A DNA stretch of 64,000 nt from Tetradesmus obliquus (GCA_030272155.1 CP126200.1:3410001-3474000), one strand, 5' to 3'. Counted from the first letter of the stretch, positions 36,062-48,974 are shown. Notes: a model not told the origin generated them from the sequence alone. Numbers and translations: made by a program.

Positions 36062-37039
36062 TCAGGCAGTGCCTGAAGCACAAGAGCGGCGCAGGGTGAG
36101 CAGCAGGGTGAGCAGCAGGGTGAGCGGCAGGGTGAGCGGCAGGGTCAGCAGCAGGGTCAGCAGCAGGGTAAGCAGCAGGGTAAGCAGCAGGGTAAGCAGC
36201 AGGGATGGCGATGTCTTGAAGTTGGGGGCAGTGTCAAGTCCTAGCATACGATAGCTGCTGTCAGCCAGGTTTAGGAAGCAGAGCCTGCGGTGCAAAGAAG
36301 GCAGCACGCATTGCGCATACACGCACCATGACATGTGACACAAGATGATGCTGTCACCAGCCCCAGCTGGTCAGCTGCAGAGGCAAACTCAGCTCAGTTT
36401 GCCAAACACACCACGCCGCATTCCGGGACACATTCAGCAGACCAAATGCGCTCACTCCTTGGCTCGCGTGATGGCCACATACAGCAGGTTCCTCTCCTGG
36501 TCCAGCACATCTGAGCCAGCGCCGGCGTCATCCTTGTGGATAGACGGCATGGCGTCATCGTGCAGGCGCAGCAGCGCCACGCACGCAAACTCCTTGCCCT
36601 TGCTGGCATGCATTGTCATCAGCTGCACCTTCTGTGCATCACGCTCATCCTCGTCATCCTCGCCTTGCAGGACACAGTAGTCGTACAGCTGCTGCAGCAG
36701 CGGCAGACCTGTAGTTGGCTGCAGCAGCGGCAAACTGCTGCTGCTGCTGCTGTTTGGCATGCCCGCATCACTCTCGCCACCATCATCCCCGCTCTCTAGC
36801 CCTGCTGCATTCGCTGCTGGCTCGGCTGCATCCAAGCCCAGCACAGGACTTTCTGTGTAGGCCCGCGTGTTGCGAGCCAGCTTGAGTAGAGTATCCAAGT
36901 TGTCGCGGCGCTTGCGCAGCTTCTTCAGGTCCTCGCTGTCCTTGCTGCTCAGCCGCTGCTTGGATGCCTTTGCCTGCAGCGCTTCAAGTGCCGCCTGCAG
37001 CTCCGGGCGCACCCCAGAGGCCCCCAGCAGCAGCTGCAG

Positions 37040-37071
<32 letters not shown>

Positions 37072-40000
37072 GGCAGGACGCACAGCAGCGCAGCGCAAGT
37101 GGATGCTGCTGCTGGTGCCTCTGGATGCCAGCAGGCCCAACAGTACTCCTTGCGCAAGCTGAAGTGGCACCACCTACAGCAGCATTGCCTCTCAAATGCA
37201 ATGAAAATACCATAATTATTTAGAAACAGCAAACCCTAAAACCAGCGCCATCAGGCTCACCTCGAGCACCTCCTCAGGCTGAGACACAGCAGCAGCACAA
37301 CCTGAAGCAGCATCACCCAGTGACGTGGCCACAAGAAAGCGTAGCCATTCAGTTGCTGGCAGCAAACAGCAAACAAGATATTGCTCACCTCCAGCACCTC
37401 CTCAGGCCTTGAAACAGCAGCAGCAGCCCTGCCCAGCAGCACCAGGCCCCGCAGCCGGTCCACAGCCGCCGCCTGCTTTTTGGTCAGCTTCTTGGCACCA
37501 GCCGGCGGCTGCCAGCCTGCAGCAAGACCTTGCAGGGTCTCTGTAGGGTCAGCGCCAGCAGCCGTAGCTGTGCTGTATTGATGTAGCGTTGCAATGGCTT
37601 GCTCAGAGGATGGCTCGAGCGGAAGATCTCCTAGCAGGCAGCCGCCGAGGCTGCTGCTGCTGTTGGTGCTGCTGTTTGCGGCAGCCTCAGCAGCTGCGGC
37701 CAGGGCGTCAAATGAGTCGGGGCCTGCAGCGCAACGCACAGAGTGCAGGGGATGTGGCAGTGGCAAACATATGTGCATGAGTGTGATAGATGCAAGCTGT
37801 CCAAGGCAGATTGCTCATCCCTGTCACCGATGCAGTTTGAACACACGGCAGTTTGCGTCAGCGACGGCTGCAGTCGTGGCATGCCACACATCCACGCTTT
37901 TCTATACAATGAAACTGCACAGCGTCAGCTGCTTCCGCATCATGATGCTGCCAACCCCTCGCAGTGCTTGTCAGTCACCTCCCCTGCCAACAGATTTCGA
38001 GCCCAAGAGACACCCATTCCCTGAACAGCACGATTGCTATCAACTAGCCCCGACATGAGCAGCACTCTCACCTCTCAGCAAAGAACAAGCCCAAAAGATA
38101 TTAGCCTGTGAAAAGTGCGCTCACCTAGCCCCGACATGAGCGGCACCTTGACCTCTCAGCAAATGACGAGCCCAAAATACCTTCGCCTGTGAAAAGTGTA
38201 ACTGCGCTCACCTAGCCCCGACATGAGCGGCACCTTGACCTCTCAGCAAATGACGAGCCCAAAATACCTTCGCCTGTGAAAAGTGTAACTGCGCTCACCT
38301 AGCCCCGACATGAGCGGCACCTTGACCGGGCTGCCCTTCTTGACCAGGCGCTTCCTGATGCTGTCGCCAGCACGCAGCGGGTCAACCAGGCAGCGCAGCA
38401 GCGCCAGCGCCACGCTGACCTCCGGAGCCTCAAAGAACTCCTCGCGGGACCACAGGTGGCACGGCACGCCGGCTGCAATCGCCTTCTTGTACACCTCAGC
38501 GACCTGCAAGGCAGTAGCAGCAGCAGGCGGCCAGCGAGAGAGGGTCTTCAAATTCAACACAAAGGTGCACGGTGCAGCTAGCATGCAACAGTCCGACAGT
38601 CCGACAGCATGCAGCACCTTCCACGTCAGTTCTCAGCTGACATCTGCAGATGCTTGCGCTGTGCTGCGCTGCGCTGTGTCGCAGCCCACCTGGCGCTTGG
38701 CCCTGAATAGCACCGCCATCTCGCCCCACACGTAGCCATCCTTGTGCCACTTGCGCAGCTGCAGCACCACCTGCAAGCCAAATTTCACATGACACAGCTT
38801 GAACGATACACACGGGCACCATTGCCTGTTTGGGGAGCCAATGACAGGGCTATCGCACAAGAGCATGCAGCAGCATGCGCATCACGTGTCGATCCAAACC
38901 TGCTGGTCGTAATGCTGCGCATGCAGTCATGTAGGCTCCCAACGTTCAACCAGCTGTATGAGTGAGCTATGGGAGTAACCTTGTGCAGCAGCAATCTCAG
39001 GGTTGGGCTGTACGAGTTGCCCCTGAACAGGGCCGAAAAACATGGTGTGTGTGCCAACCACCCGTCACTTTACAGCAACTCCACAATGTACTGCTGCGCT
39101 TCACTTGACACAGGGTCGCACAGCTGCTTGACACCACCACCGCAGGCACTTGCAGGCACTTGCAGGAAGCCAACGGTACGTTGCAGGAAACGTGCAGGAA
39201 ACTTGCAGGAAACTTGCAGGAAACTTGCAGGAAACCTGCTGCCCACCTGGTCCGCCTCGTCGTACTCATTCCTGGCCTCCATGAGCACAACTGTGTCCAG
39301 CCTGACAACAGGCTGCCTGCTGCGGCCTGATGCAGCAATGCTGCTCGACAGCCTACAGCCAGCAGGCACACAACAACATTGGTCAACACATGCAGGCGAT
39401 GATGACTTGTAGTGACAACACACCACCTTGGACCCTGACCTGCTGCAGTTAGACGTTGTGCTATGCAAAAATTTACACAAGGGCAGCTGCAGCCCTTCTG
39501 TCAAGATACTTACCCCCGATAGCCACCTGGCAGCCCACCACACCATGCGATAGAAGAAAAACACATCAAGTCACGACAAGCGGACTAGTGCTGTACATGC
39601 AAACATATGACCCAGCGTGATGCTGTCATAGCGCTGCCTGGCAGCTTGTCACGCACCTGCCATGCCGCCGCACGAGCTCCGCCACCTGCACGATAGGCTC
39701 CCGGCTGCGGTAGTTCTCCGACAGCGAGCGCGTGGCAGCAGTGGGGCCGTACAGCTGAGAGAAGCTCTGCAGGCACAGCACAACAGTACAGCAGCAATCA
39801 GCGCACTGACAGGCAGAAGGGCCGAGGGCCGAAGGCCGCAGCTTCTGCAGAGCCTTGGCAGAGTGCCGCGCAGCAAGCAAGCCCTGCGTGTGTGTAGAGT
39901 GCACGTCACGCCGATGCAGCACAGAGGTGCGAGCTGTGCAAGCTTGCTGACGATGCTGCAGCTAAAGCATGATTGTTTCATGGGTGCAATGTTTGCGCAC

Positions 40001-42963
40001 CTCTGCCAGCAGTGCAGACTTTGCCCCTCGGAAGCCGTAGATCCCCTTGGGACGTTGAATTGGCGGCAGCAGCACCAGCAACAGTGGCAGCAGCAGCAAT
40101 GGCAGCAGCAGCAGTGGCAGCAGCAGCAGCAGCAGCAGCAGCAAAGTTAAGTTGAAGAACGGAGGCCAGCACCCAGAAACACAACGCAGCACAGCCACCG
40201 CCCCATGCATGCAGCTCAAACTGGCACAGGTTGGCGGTGTGTAACAGTCCTGTAACAGTCATTTGACAGTCATGTAACAGTCAGGTAACAGGCATGTAAC
40301 ATGGGCCCCACCTGGTCCGGGTCTCCCACCATGAACAGGCTGCTGCTGGGGCTGGTCAGCGCCTGCACCAGCTCAAACTGGCACATGTTTGTGCTCGTAA
40401 CTGTCATGTAATAGTCATATAACAGTCATGTGACATGGGCCTCACCTGGTCCGGGTCCCCCACCGTGAACTGCTGGGGCTGGTCAGCGCCTGCACCAGCT
40501 CAAACTGGCACATGTTTGTGCTCGTAACTGTCATGTAACAGTCATGTGACATGGGCCTCACCTGGTCGGGGTCCCCCACCATGAACAGGCTGCTGCTGGG
40601 GCTGGTCAGTGCCTGCACCAGCTCAAACTGGCACAGGTTGGTGTCCTGCGACTCATCGACCAGCACATGGCGCCAGCGGCGGTGCACCGCAGCCCTGACC
40701 TGCGGCGTTTTTGCAGGCATCGCAGGGCTATTTTGGGTGCAGGAAGCAGCAAAGACGCTGATACAAACAAAGGCAGTGTGCTTGCAGGACATATTGCAGT
40801 GTTTGTTGGTGTACATTGCAAGGTGCACCTTTTCTCCCTACGCACCACACACATTGCAAACTTCGCATGCCTCACCTCAGCGTTGTTCAGCAGCAGCGCA
40901 AGGCAGTGGTGCAGCAGATCATCAAAGTCCAGCAGCTGCTGCTGCGCCATGCGGGCCACGTACTCGTCATACATGGCAGCGATGCGGCGCGTGATGTTGC
41001 TGTTGTCGCCGCCTGGCAGCCTGCGTCCCGCTGCAGCCATCTGTGCAATGAGCTCTGCGCCAGACCGTCTGCAGTTTTGACATCCCAGGGGCATGTGATC
41101 ACCCATTTGTACTGGTCACGAGCGCAACTTGCCTTTGCTATGTACGGCATGGTATGTGTGTACGGAGGCTTTTTTGAACCACGGGAAATTCAAACCAGGG
41201 AATGCTGCTGCAGCACAAATGCCTTGGCTTGGCTGCGTCTATCCATGGTCTTGGTTATTTGATGCAGTGCATTGGTTAGCAAGCAGCATTGCGCTTCATT
41301 CTGAGGCGCTTCTGCAGGCACACACATATGTCAGTCAGTAGTCAGTAACATACTAACACGCAGGCTCACCGCTCAATGTTCACGCAGAAGTTCTTGATGT
41401 TGCTGATGTGCTTGCGGTAGTATGTCACCTCGTCCTTGCCCTTCCGGTCCTGCTGCTCGCCGGCAAAGTAACCCAGCTCCTTTCTAAAATCTGCATTCTC
41501 AAGGATGGACTTGACCATGGCTGCCGCATCGTCTTCGCTCGCCACTTGGAAGTTTGGCAGGTGCGTGTGCTGCCTGTAGTGCCTGCAGGGACGCCACAGC
41601 AGCAGCATGGGGAAGTGTGATGGCACCTGCGGAAGTTCAGAGTGCACTGCACGCCTGTTTCAACAGCCCGTTGCTCTGCCGCCTGCAAGTACACGTCTGC
41701 ATGCCGACTTTCTCCTGTTCCTGCAGGAGGCAGGAGATCTTAACCCCCGTCCCCCTCCCCTCCACCCACCTCAGCAGGTTGGTGCACAGCGAGTCGAAGG
41801 TGCTGGGCCGCAGCCGTGCTGTTACTACCTCACCCAGCAGCTCCTGCAGCCACTAGTGTTTAGTACCACTGTACTCATGCAGGCTGTGGTGACAGGCCCT
41901 ACAAACCCACCATCTGCCCACCCGGCACACACCACATCGTTTCCCCCATTGCTTGCAGCAAGGAGGCAGCCGGCCCCCTGTAATTGTGCGTCACACGTCT
42001 TACTCTCCTTACCTCAGCAGGTTGGTGCACAGCGAGTGGAAGGTGCTGGGCCGCAGCCGCGCTGTTATTGCTTCGCCAAGCAGCTCCTGCAGCCGTTGCA
42101 GCAGCTCGCCCGCTGCCTTGCGCGTGAAGGTGATGACCAGCAGCGATTCCGGCGCGTGGCCAGACGCAATGAGATGAGCCACTCGGGCTGCAACCACACG
42201 CGTCTTGCCGCTGCCGGGGCCTGCAGCAGCAGCAGCAGCACATGGGTGGATTGAGCTCATCATACAGCATCAGCAGCATCAGCAGCAGCAGCAGCGGTGC
42301 AGGCAGACGATGGAGATGAAGAGGATGTTCCGCACATGCACTGGATCAAGTGATGGTGGGTTGCGTAAAGGTGATGACGAGAAGTGACTCATGGGCATGG
42401 CCGGATGCAATGAGGTGCGCCACTCGGGCTGCAACCACGCGCGTCTTGCCGCTGCCAGGGCCTGAAGAAGTTGACAAACCACAACGAGTTTGGGGCATTG
42501 CTATCTGATGCCAGATCACGACATGTGGCAGCAGCGCCTGCAGTAGCCAGAGGGGTGCTGCAGCGCATGCGCCGCATTGTTCTTGTTACGGCTGCCTGGG
42601 TGAAGCAGAGGCGTGTCGTTGTTTGAACCCGCAACATTGCACACTGACATCCTCGCATAGCAGTCGACAATGTCCAAGCAACCATGCGCATGCAGTGCTG
42701 CTGTCGCCACCGTCACCAGCTGCTGCCGCAGGCAAGCTACTGCAGCACTATTAGAACGCACCCGCAATGACTGTCAGACCCAACAGGCGTATAACACACA
42801 ACACAAAGACAGCGGATAACCTATGGCAGCCCACCTGCAATGACTTTTACGTGCTGCTCTGGGCTGAAAGCAGCCAGTTGCTGCTCATCATTCAGCTGCG
42901 CCAGGTATGCTTGCACTGCCGCATGGTGCTGCGGGTCCAGCGTTGACGACTGCAGCTGCACAG

Positions 42964-42995
<32 letters not shown>

Positions 42996-43561
42996 GTGGT
43001 GTTGGGCTGCTGCTGTATAGGCTGTAGTACTGCTGTTGCTGCTGCTGCTGCTACTGCTGCTGGTTCTGCTGGTGCTTTTCTAGCAGTTCTGCTGCTGGTC
43101 CGGCGGCTAGGCTTGGGCTGCGCAGGCTGTGCTGCTGTTCCCACTGAGTTGCTGCTAGAGCTGCTGCTGCCGCTGCTAGGGCTGCTGGTGCGCCTGCTGC
43201 TGCGCACCAGACGCTGCGTTATGTCTGGCCGTTTTGTTGCTGTTGCTACAGTGCCCCTGCGCAGCATGCTGCTGCTGCTGCTGCTGCTGAAGCCCAGTGC
43301 AGGAGCCCAGTGTTGTTGCTGCATGCTGTGGTGCCGCAGGCCTTGGGTCTGGCTGGCGCCGCATGACACCTGGCTTATTGTATGTAGCAGCCTGCTGCTG
43401 CTGCTGCTTGCAGGAGCACTGTATGCGCAGCTGGCTGCTGCTGCCACCGACTGGCGGGCATTGCTCAACCTGACAGCAGCTGCACGCAGGGACTGCAGGA
43501 CCCTGCTGGTGCCACGCCTATGCATGCCCTGTGTGCTGCTGCTGTCCACTTGCAGTTGCAT
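36062..43561 (-). CDS. UvrD/SRS2-like superfamily 1A DNA helicase
   Basis: Thirteen exons (43561-42835, 42220-42013, 41582-41370, 41068-40876, 40699-40562, 40045-40001, 39766-39657, 39352-39247, 38770-38690, 38503-38299, 37723-37389, 37033-36456, 36284-36062) join in phase to about 1,053 residues. The family translocates 3'-5' on single-stranded DNA and strips recombinases or unwinds duplexes; plants and algae have an SRS2-like member. Seen: Q-motif region (LNDEQQLAA); Walker A GPGSGKT (243-249); VITFTRKAA; STFHSLC; LLDFDDLL; motif II VDESQD (about 461-466); VGDPDQ; GIYGFRGA; LSENYRS; LMTMHASKGKEF; motif VI LYVAITRAKE. The first about 230 residues are Ser/Arg/Ala-rich without acids at the start, suggesting an organelle-targeting leader. 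Motif V and VI are separated from motif IV by Ala/Ser/Gln-rich inserts. The C-terminus runs into a 12-bp minisatellite coding for Leu-Leu-Leu-Thr repeats. Confidence 0.88.
36094..36204. repeat. 12-bp minisatellite inside the helicase 3' end
   Basis: About nine copies of GGGTGAGCAGCA-type units (variants with GGTCAGC and GGTAAGC). On the helicase strand they read CTGCTGCT(C/T)ACC and are in frame, adding (LLLT)n to the protein before the stop at 36062. Confidence 0.8.
38044..38310 (-). repeat. Tandem echoes of a helicase exon end, about 87-bp unit
   Basis: The 3' end of the exon 38503-38299 (coding MSGLG and the donor GTGAGC) is repeated at 38212, 38125 and 38044 with periods 87, 87 and 81. 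Each copy keeps the donor-like GTGAG and the same flanking intron sequence; the farthest copy is the most diverged. Confidence 0.85.
40311..40561 (-). repeat. Echoes of the helicase GDPDQ exon end
   Basis: The end of exon 40699-40562 (coding TSPSSSLFMVGDPDQ plus donor) recurs at about 40445-40500 and 40311-40390, with the TAACAGTCATG-type intron sequence between copies. The middle copy has lost a few codons. Confidence 0.85.
41768..42463 (-). repeat. Echoes of the helicase P-loop exon, both ends
   Basis: The functional exon is 42220-42013. A copy of its beginning, with acceptor and Walker A (PGSGKTRVVAARVAHL), lies upstream at about 42463-42363. A copy of its end (RLRPSTFDSLCTNLL) lies downstream at about 41850-41768. 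Neither copy keeps phase with the flanking exons. Confidence 0.8.
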
Positions 43562-44089
43562 GTTGCCTCACCAGCGCCAGTGTGGCTGGTTGTGCTGCTG
43601 CGGCTACAGGTATCAGCAGTAGCTGCAGCTGCAGTTCATGTCAACAGCCACCAGGACCGTCGCATGGTCTCCTGTGTGGCTCGGTGTAGAGTGATAGCAG
43701 CTTAATATCCAAAGCACTATGATTGTTGCTCTTAAAGCGATGTGCAGGCAGAGACCGTGCACCCCAGAACAGATGCAGACACAGGGGCAAGCAGCTTGAC
43801 TCGAGCTTGGCACAGCAGGGGCGTTCCTTGCATTTCACACTTTCTTCCAAATGCACAAGCACGCTAGTTACGGCAAATGCATGATCGTGACTGCAACAGA
43901 CTGCACATCTGGCCAGGCTGTCATTTCACGTTGGACTTCCGCTTCAGTGTGCCTGAAGTTATTCCGAGCTCTGCCCTTGCTAGATCCAGAGCTTCATCAT
44001 TAGCAACGTTTAGGTGTTCGCTTGATGCTCACATTTATCACGTTTCGCTTTGGTGACCTGTCAATCAGTTGCCCAGTACACCCCACACA
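43562..44089. promoter_or_regulatory. Divergent promoter region, helicase and ABM-protein genes
   Basis: The 528 bp between two outward-facing start codons must serve both genes. No TATA box or repeated motif stands out. Confidence 0.45.
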
Positions 44090-45595
44090 ATGCTGTCCTC
44101 AAGCCTGAGCTCGCGGGTCGCAGCAGCACCACGCAATCGTGGCAGCAAATATGCCTGCAGGGCTTCAGCAGCAGTGAGTTCGTGCGTGCAGCTACAGTCC
44201 GTGGTGCTGCTGCATCCCTCAGGGTCTGCTGCTGCAGCAGAGTGATGCATGTGTGCATATGTTTGCAGGAAGCCCCAGCAGCTCAAAAGACATGCTTCAT
44301 TGCAATGAATGTGTTCAAGGTGGGAGGTTACGAGATCATCTTCTGCCTGCTGATTGAAATGCAGTACAGCAGCAGCTGCAACTGCAGGACAAAGCCAAGC
44401 AACTGCAGCACAGCCAGCATCAGCATCTGCTGTTGCAGACATGCAGACGCTCTTTGCATGTTTGGCACAGTCTGCAGCACGTATGGGCACCTTGCAACCA
44501 GCGGCTGCATGGGCCACCAGCAGCACTGCAATTTAAAAGAATGTGCAGCACACACTTCAGCATGCTTTGCCAGCGGCCTCTCATGCGCAGCTAGCCATGC
44601 AGATCACACTGCACTCACTGCTTTTGTCAAACTGTCTCCTGCAACCACTGATCTCCTGCCACCAACTGGCCTCCTGCAGGTGAAGCCGGAGTGTGCCGAG
44701 GACTTTGAAAACGTGTGGAAGAACCGCGAATCGCACCTGAAGGAGATGCCTGGCTTTGTGCGCTTTGCGCTGCTCAAATGTGAGTGCCCACACTGTGCTT
44801 GCAGCAGTAGTGCTGCGTCTTCCCACAGTTGCTGACAGAACTCCCACCGCAATGTTTTAGCATGCACTGGTGGCATCTGCTGGCAGCAGTTGGCGTGGCT
44901 GTGCCAGCAACAGATGTTGGTGGGCGCAGCATGCTACGCCAGCAGCGCATATGCTGCAGCAGCAATGCCACATGTTCACTTGCAGCGTGGTGCCGGGGCT
45001 GTAGCAGCAGTCAAGGGTGCTGATGTGCCCCACAGCAACGCCGCTGCTGCTGCCTTGAGCTCCAGGCTCCCCAACCAATTGCATCTCGCAGTCCACCTGG
45101 GAGAGAGGACTTGCAGCAATTCCCTGTAAATAGGCAGATTTAAAGGATCCTTGTGATGCCGTCTATGTTGCCGCCGCTGTCGCCCCAGACTCTCACGTGC
45201 CTAACAAGTATATCATGCAGTCCATTTGGTACACCAGACGCCTTCAGAAACGATGATCTCGGATCTGTCTTGCCGCTGCCGCTGCTGCAGGCTCCAACGT
45301 GCCCAACAAGTACATCTCTCAGTCCACCTGGGAGAGCAGGATTTTGACAAACCAATGACCTCAGGTGTGTTGTGCTGCTGCTGCTGCAGGCTCTAACGTT
45401 CCCAACAAGTACATCTCTCAGTCCACCTGGGAGAGCGAGGAGGCCTTCCGCGGCTGGACGCAGAGCCAGCAGTTCAGCAAAGCACACGGCGAGGCAGACA
45501 AGGACAAGGGCGGCAGCAAGCGGCCCAATGTGGGGGCCATGCTGGAGGGGCCGCCTGCACCGGAGTTTTTCAGCAGCGTCACTATGACAGAGTAG
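44090..45595 (+). CDS. ABM-domain, IsdG-type haem-oxygenase-like protein
   Basis: Exons 44090-44173, 44269-44319, 44680-44779 and 45390-45595 join in phase to 146 residues. Residues 1-28 (MLSSSLSSRVAAAPRNRGSK, then YACRASAA) look like a plastid transit peptide. The mature part is one ferredoxin-like antibiotic-biosynthesis-monooxygenase domain. The Asn-Trp-His set needed by IsdG-type haem degraders is present: N42 in FIAMNVFKV, W92 in STWES and H111 in FSKAHGE. Chlamydomonas has an iron-responsive IsdG-family protein (LFO1), the likely counterpart; orthology is inference. Other ABM proteins act on quinones, so haem as substrate is unproven. The last exon is preceded by (CTG)n-CAG and surrounded by decayed copies of itself. 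Confidence 0.82.
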
Positions 45596-45890
45596 CCAGA
45601 GGCTAGCACATCTGGCTAGCTTTGGGAGCCAATGACGGGCTTGTGGGGCAGAGGTAGCAAGGCGAGTCAGGATGCGACGTTGGCAGTCTTGGATGCTCTA
45701 AATTTGTCACGACAGAGGAGCAGTGGTTGCCAACCAGTGGCTTCAGCAGCCTGCTGCCTGCGCCGCAGGATGCGCCACACGTGTGGCCAGTGCACTGGCG
45801 GCTGCAGTGTGCATTGGGCGCCATGCTGGAGGGGCCGCCACCAGCACAGTTCTTCAGCAGCGTGACGATGACAGAGTGGCGGATGTCGTC
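45065..45890 (+). repeat. Echoes of the ABM protein's last exon
   Basis: Around the real exon (45390-45595) there are partial copies of its first half at about 45065-45110, 45190-45235 and 45286-45345 (the last still encodes SNVPNKYISQSTWES), and of its last part at about 45815-45885 (encoding GAMLEGPPPAQFFSSVTMTE without the stop). Similarity falls off with distance from the exon. Confidence 0.8.
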
Positions 45891-46449
45891 ACCCTTTTTT
45901 GTTACCAGGGGGAACGGAATCCTACTGGCTCGCTACCACAGCACAATTGGGCAAGCCCAATTGCCGGGAGCGGGAGGCAGTGCCTCACCAGGAGAACACA
46001 CTTTGCGTAATTGGGAAGGCCATGGCAGGCTTATACGGTGCAGAGAGCAGACTCTGCAGGAAGGCAATGACAGGCTCATAGGGTAAAGAGAGTACAGTGT
46101 ACTATCAGGGGTGATGGATGACAGACAAGGGGTGTCAGGCATGGCAGTTGGACGACGGAAGCCGCGCACTGGCAGCTACAGCGGCAGTGGCTTCAAGCCG
46201 CATGCAGCGAGCAGCAGGAAAGAACCGATGCCTGATGCAGCAGCCGAGCATGTGCTGTGCAAAGCACGCCAAGCAGTGCAACATGATATTGTCCTGTTTG
46301 CCAGGAGTTGGAGTGTAAAGCAGAAGCCACTGGCTGTTTGGCTAGATGTTGTGCTTGTGCCATGCACGCTGCTGCGGTAGCTGCGATTGCAATTGTCTGT
46401 ACCTTTTTGTTGTTGCGCAAGGCACGGGTTGTCCATCAGGATGTGTAAC

Positions 46450-46484
<35 letters not shown>

Positions 46485-48573
46485 CGGACTTTGGCTGGGG
46501 TTGCTGACATGCTGTCCGGGTGCAGCAGCTCCAGCTCAGATGAGGATGCTGCACCTGCTGCGGTGCACATTGAAGCTGTGCTGCCGTCACCAGCCTAACT
46601 GCAGCTGCCACACGTTTTGCTACAGCAGCCACAGCGTAGCCTGATCAGTACATGCTGCCGCTGCTGTGCTCAAGGTTGGCTTGAGCAGCTGCGCTGCTAC
46701 TGGTAGCTGTAGTGCCGCTGCTTTGGCTGCTCGCTGCCAGCTGCAGTTATCCTGCCGTGGCTGTGTTGCTGTACCAGGTACCCCTGTCACCTGCAGTCAA
46801 CAGCACGCAACAGCAGACAAAGGTCATAATCCAGTCTTGTCCAATCTGCAGCTTTAAGCCGCTGCAACTCATGCATACTTCTGCTGGAATGCTTAGCAGG
46901 TGCAGGTGTGCAGCAGTGCAGATGTCGGCATGCAGTTCAAGGCATGCAGCACTGAACGAGCTGCAGGCCAAAACCCAAGCGTGCCGGGTACTGTTGCTCC
47001 AATCGGAAGCCGAGGGGCCCACTGCAGAGAGCCAATCAGCCCTAGTTGGAGCTTACTGCTGAGCAGTGTCTACTGCTGCTGATGCTGTTCTGCGCCGGAC
47101 CAGTTGATCTGCGGCAGCACGCAGCCGAAACGTTTCTCACCATGATGAGTTGCCAAATGATAGCGGTGACGCTGAAGCAGCGCCGAAGACGGCGATGAAC
47201 AGAGGCCGAGGCGGCTGCAGGTGCAGCTGCAGGCGCCCTGTTCGATGATTTTCGGTAGTCAAGCTTCAGTGTCGTTCAGCATTTTCTTGCGTCGCAATGC
47301 CACGCTTTCAAATGCAACGTGACGTCTGCAACGTCTGCCCTAAAACCTGCACCCTTTCTAACATTCCAGGTGTCACCTCGTCAGCACTGCAAGCAGCTTT
47401 TACCTGGCTCAACAGCCGGCAACACGTGTGTATGCCTCTCACCAACGACGCCTGGTGCCACACATGGTGAACACACAACAGCACAACACGACCACGGTCT
47501 GCCAGCAAGCACTGCACAACTGTCGTCTCAACGTATCAAGCTTTGTCTCAACGACAATTGGCTGCACTGTCGTCGAAATGCATCACACATATCCCGCAAA
47601 TGCATGTGCGCCACGATGCGACGCGTGCATTTAAGTTGAAATAATACTACGCATATAACCATGGAGGGACACACATGCTGGAAAATTAGACAAGTCAGTG
47701 TGGAGGTCTGCCCAAAATGCTGCTTCAGATTAGCAGCTGGCGCACAAGCACACACAGGACATGCAGCAATCTTTCAATTCAGACAAGCATCAATCAACTT
47801 CCGTACTGTGCACCGATGCATCCGCAACATCACGTTGCATGTCTGCAGGTGGGGGGGGGGGGGGGGGGGCACACAGAGAGCCGCCAAGTCCCCAGTCAGA
47901 CCTGCAGCACCCACCATACAAACAATGCTGCTCTGCACATGCACATGCAACCAATCTGCACATGCAACAGGGCATTGCGCCAGCACAAGTGGCGCAATTG
48001 CCTGCTACGGTTTGTTGCTGGATTGACCCGGCTTTGCTGCAAGCAACACACCATGCTCTGCTGCAAGCATGCAACTCACCACAACCTAGGTCTCAAGTAA
48101 CAGAGATACTGAACCTCTGCCCTGCAGCTTGCTGGTTGTATCACCAGCAGCTACAGCCACACCAGCAACTACAGTCACAGCACAAACAGCTCTGCCGTGC
48201 ACCAACAATCAAAAGTAGGCATATGTTGCTGGCAACATCTCATGCCAACAACGCCAAACCGCGTTGCATTGACGTGCCAGCTTACAGCCAGCAACACGCC
48301 ACGGGCTTGAGTTGAACGCCCCTGACAGCTGTGTGCATTGCAGCACATACATCAAATGGTGCATACAGGCACCAGAAGCCGAATGCACTGCCTGGGATGA
48401 CAGGCATTCATCGTGTGCGCACCGCTCAGGGCTACTCTGCAACAAACCATGCCGCTGTACCCCACGTGGCCTCTGCGCACCACCCGTCTGCCCTTGCAGC
48501 AGGCATTGCCATGCATCTGCTCACAGCAGTTGCAGTTGCAGAACACGTCATCATGCTGCATATGCTGGGGCAG
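45596..48573. other. Intergenic between ABM gene and HPPD 3' end
   Basis: About 3 kb. It holds the decayed exon copy at 45815-45885, a (CAG)11 run at about 46452-46485, and a G19 run at 47851-47869. Three fragments look like possible exons on +: an ATG at 46140 (MAVGRRKPRTGSYSGSGFKP), a frame after the CAG run ending at about 46601 (ERTLAGVADMLSGCS, then SSSSDEDAAP), and one ending at 47061 (LNELQAKTQACRVLLLQSEA). I could not join them in phase, so no gene is claimed. Confidence 0.4.
47851..47869. repeat. G19 homopolymer
   Basis: Nineteen consecutive G on +. It can form a G-quadruplex and its length is unreliable in most sequencing data. Confidence 0.85.
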
Positions 48574-48661
48574 TTACACCTGCAGCGTGCGCTCGTACTC
48601 CTCAATGCTTTTGAACAGCTCGCTGAAGTTGCCTGCAACAAGTAGCAGCCGCAGCAGCAAT

Positions 48662-48698
<37 letters not shown>

Positions 48699-48974
48699 AT
48701 CAGTAACCCATGCTGTATGACAACAGCCGTGTCCTGTCCTGAAGAACAAGTTCTTTGCTGCCAGAATGTGCCTAACAACGCTTCTGTCACGGTATGCACA
48801 ACCTTTGTTTAATTGCACACTTGGCACACGCGTTACTGAATAAGGAAGCCCCACTGCAGCATGGCGTAGAAGCACATGTTTGCAGCAGTGCTGCTTGCTG
48901 CCGGCCAGCCTCACCTTTGCCGAAGCCTCCACAGCCAGCAGCTTGCTCCACAACCACGCCATCCTCACGCACCT

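Noticed and set aside
35431..36099. 222-codon frame on + over the 227-bp tandem duplication
   Set aside because: Leu/Pro-rich product of CTG/GCC triplets repeated by the duplication; no start context or motif.
36094..36204. 12-bp repeat array considered as CRISPR
   Set aside because: No unique spacers; units are contiguous and in frame with the helicase.
42363..42463. Second Walker A exon considered as an alternative helicase exon
   Set aside because: It has an acceptor but no usable in-frame donor before the sequence diverges; treated as an echo.
46140..47062. Possible small gene with MAVGRRKPRTG start and acidic Ser-rich end
   Set aside because: Fragments look exon-like but no GT/AG joins kept phase, so not called as a CDS.
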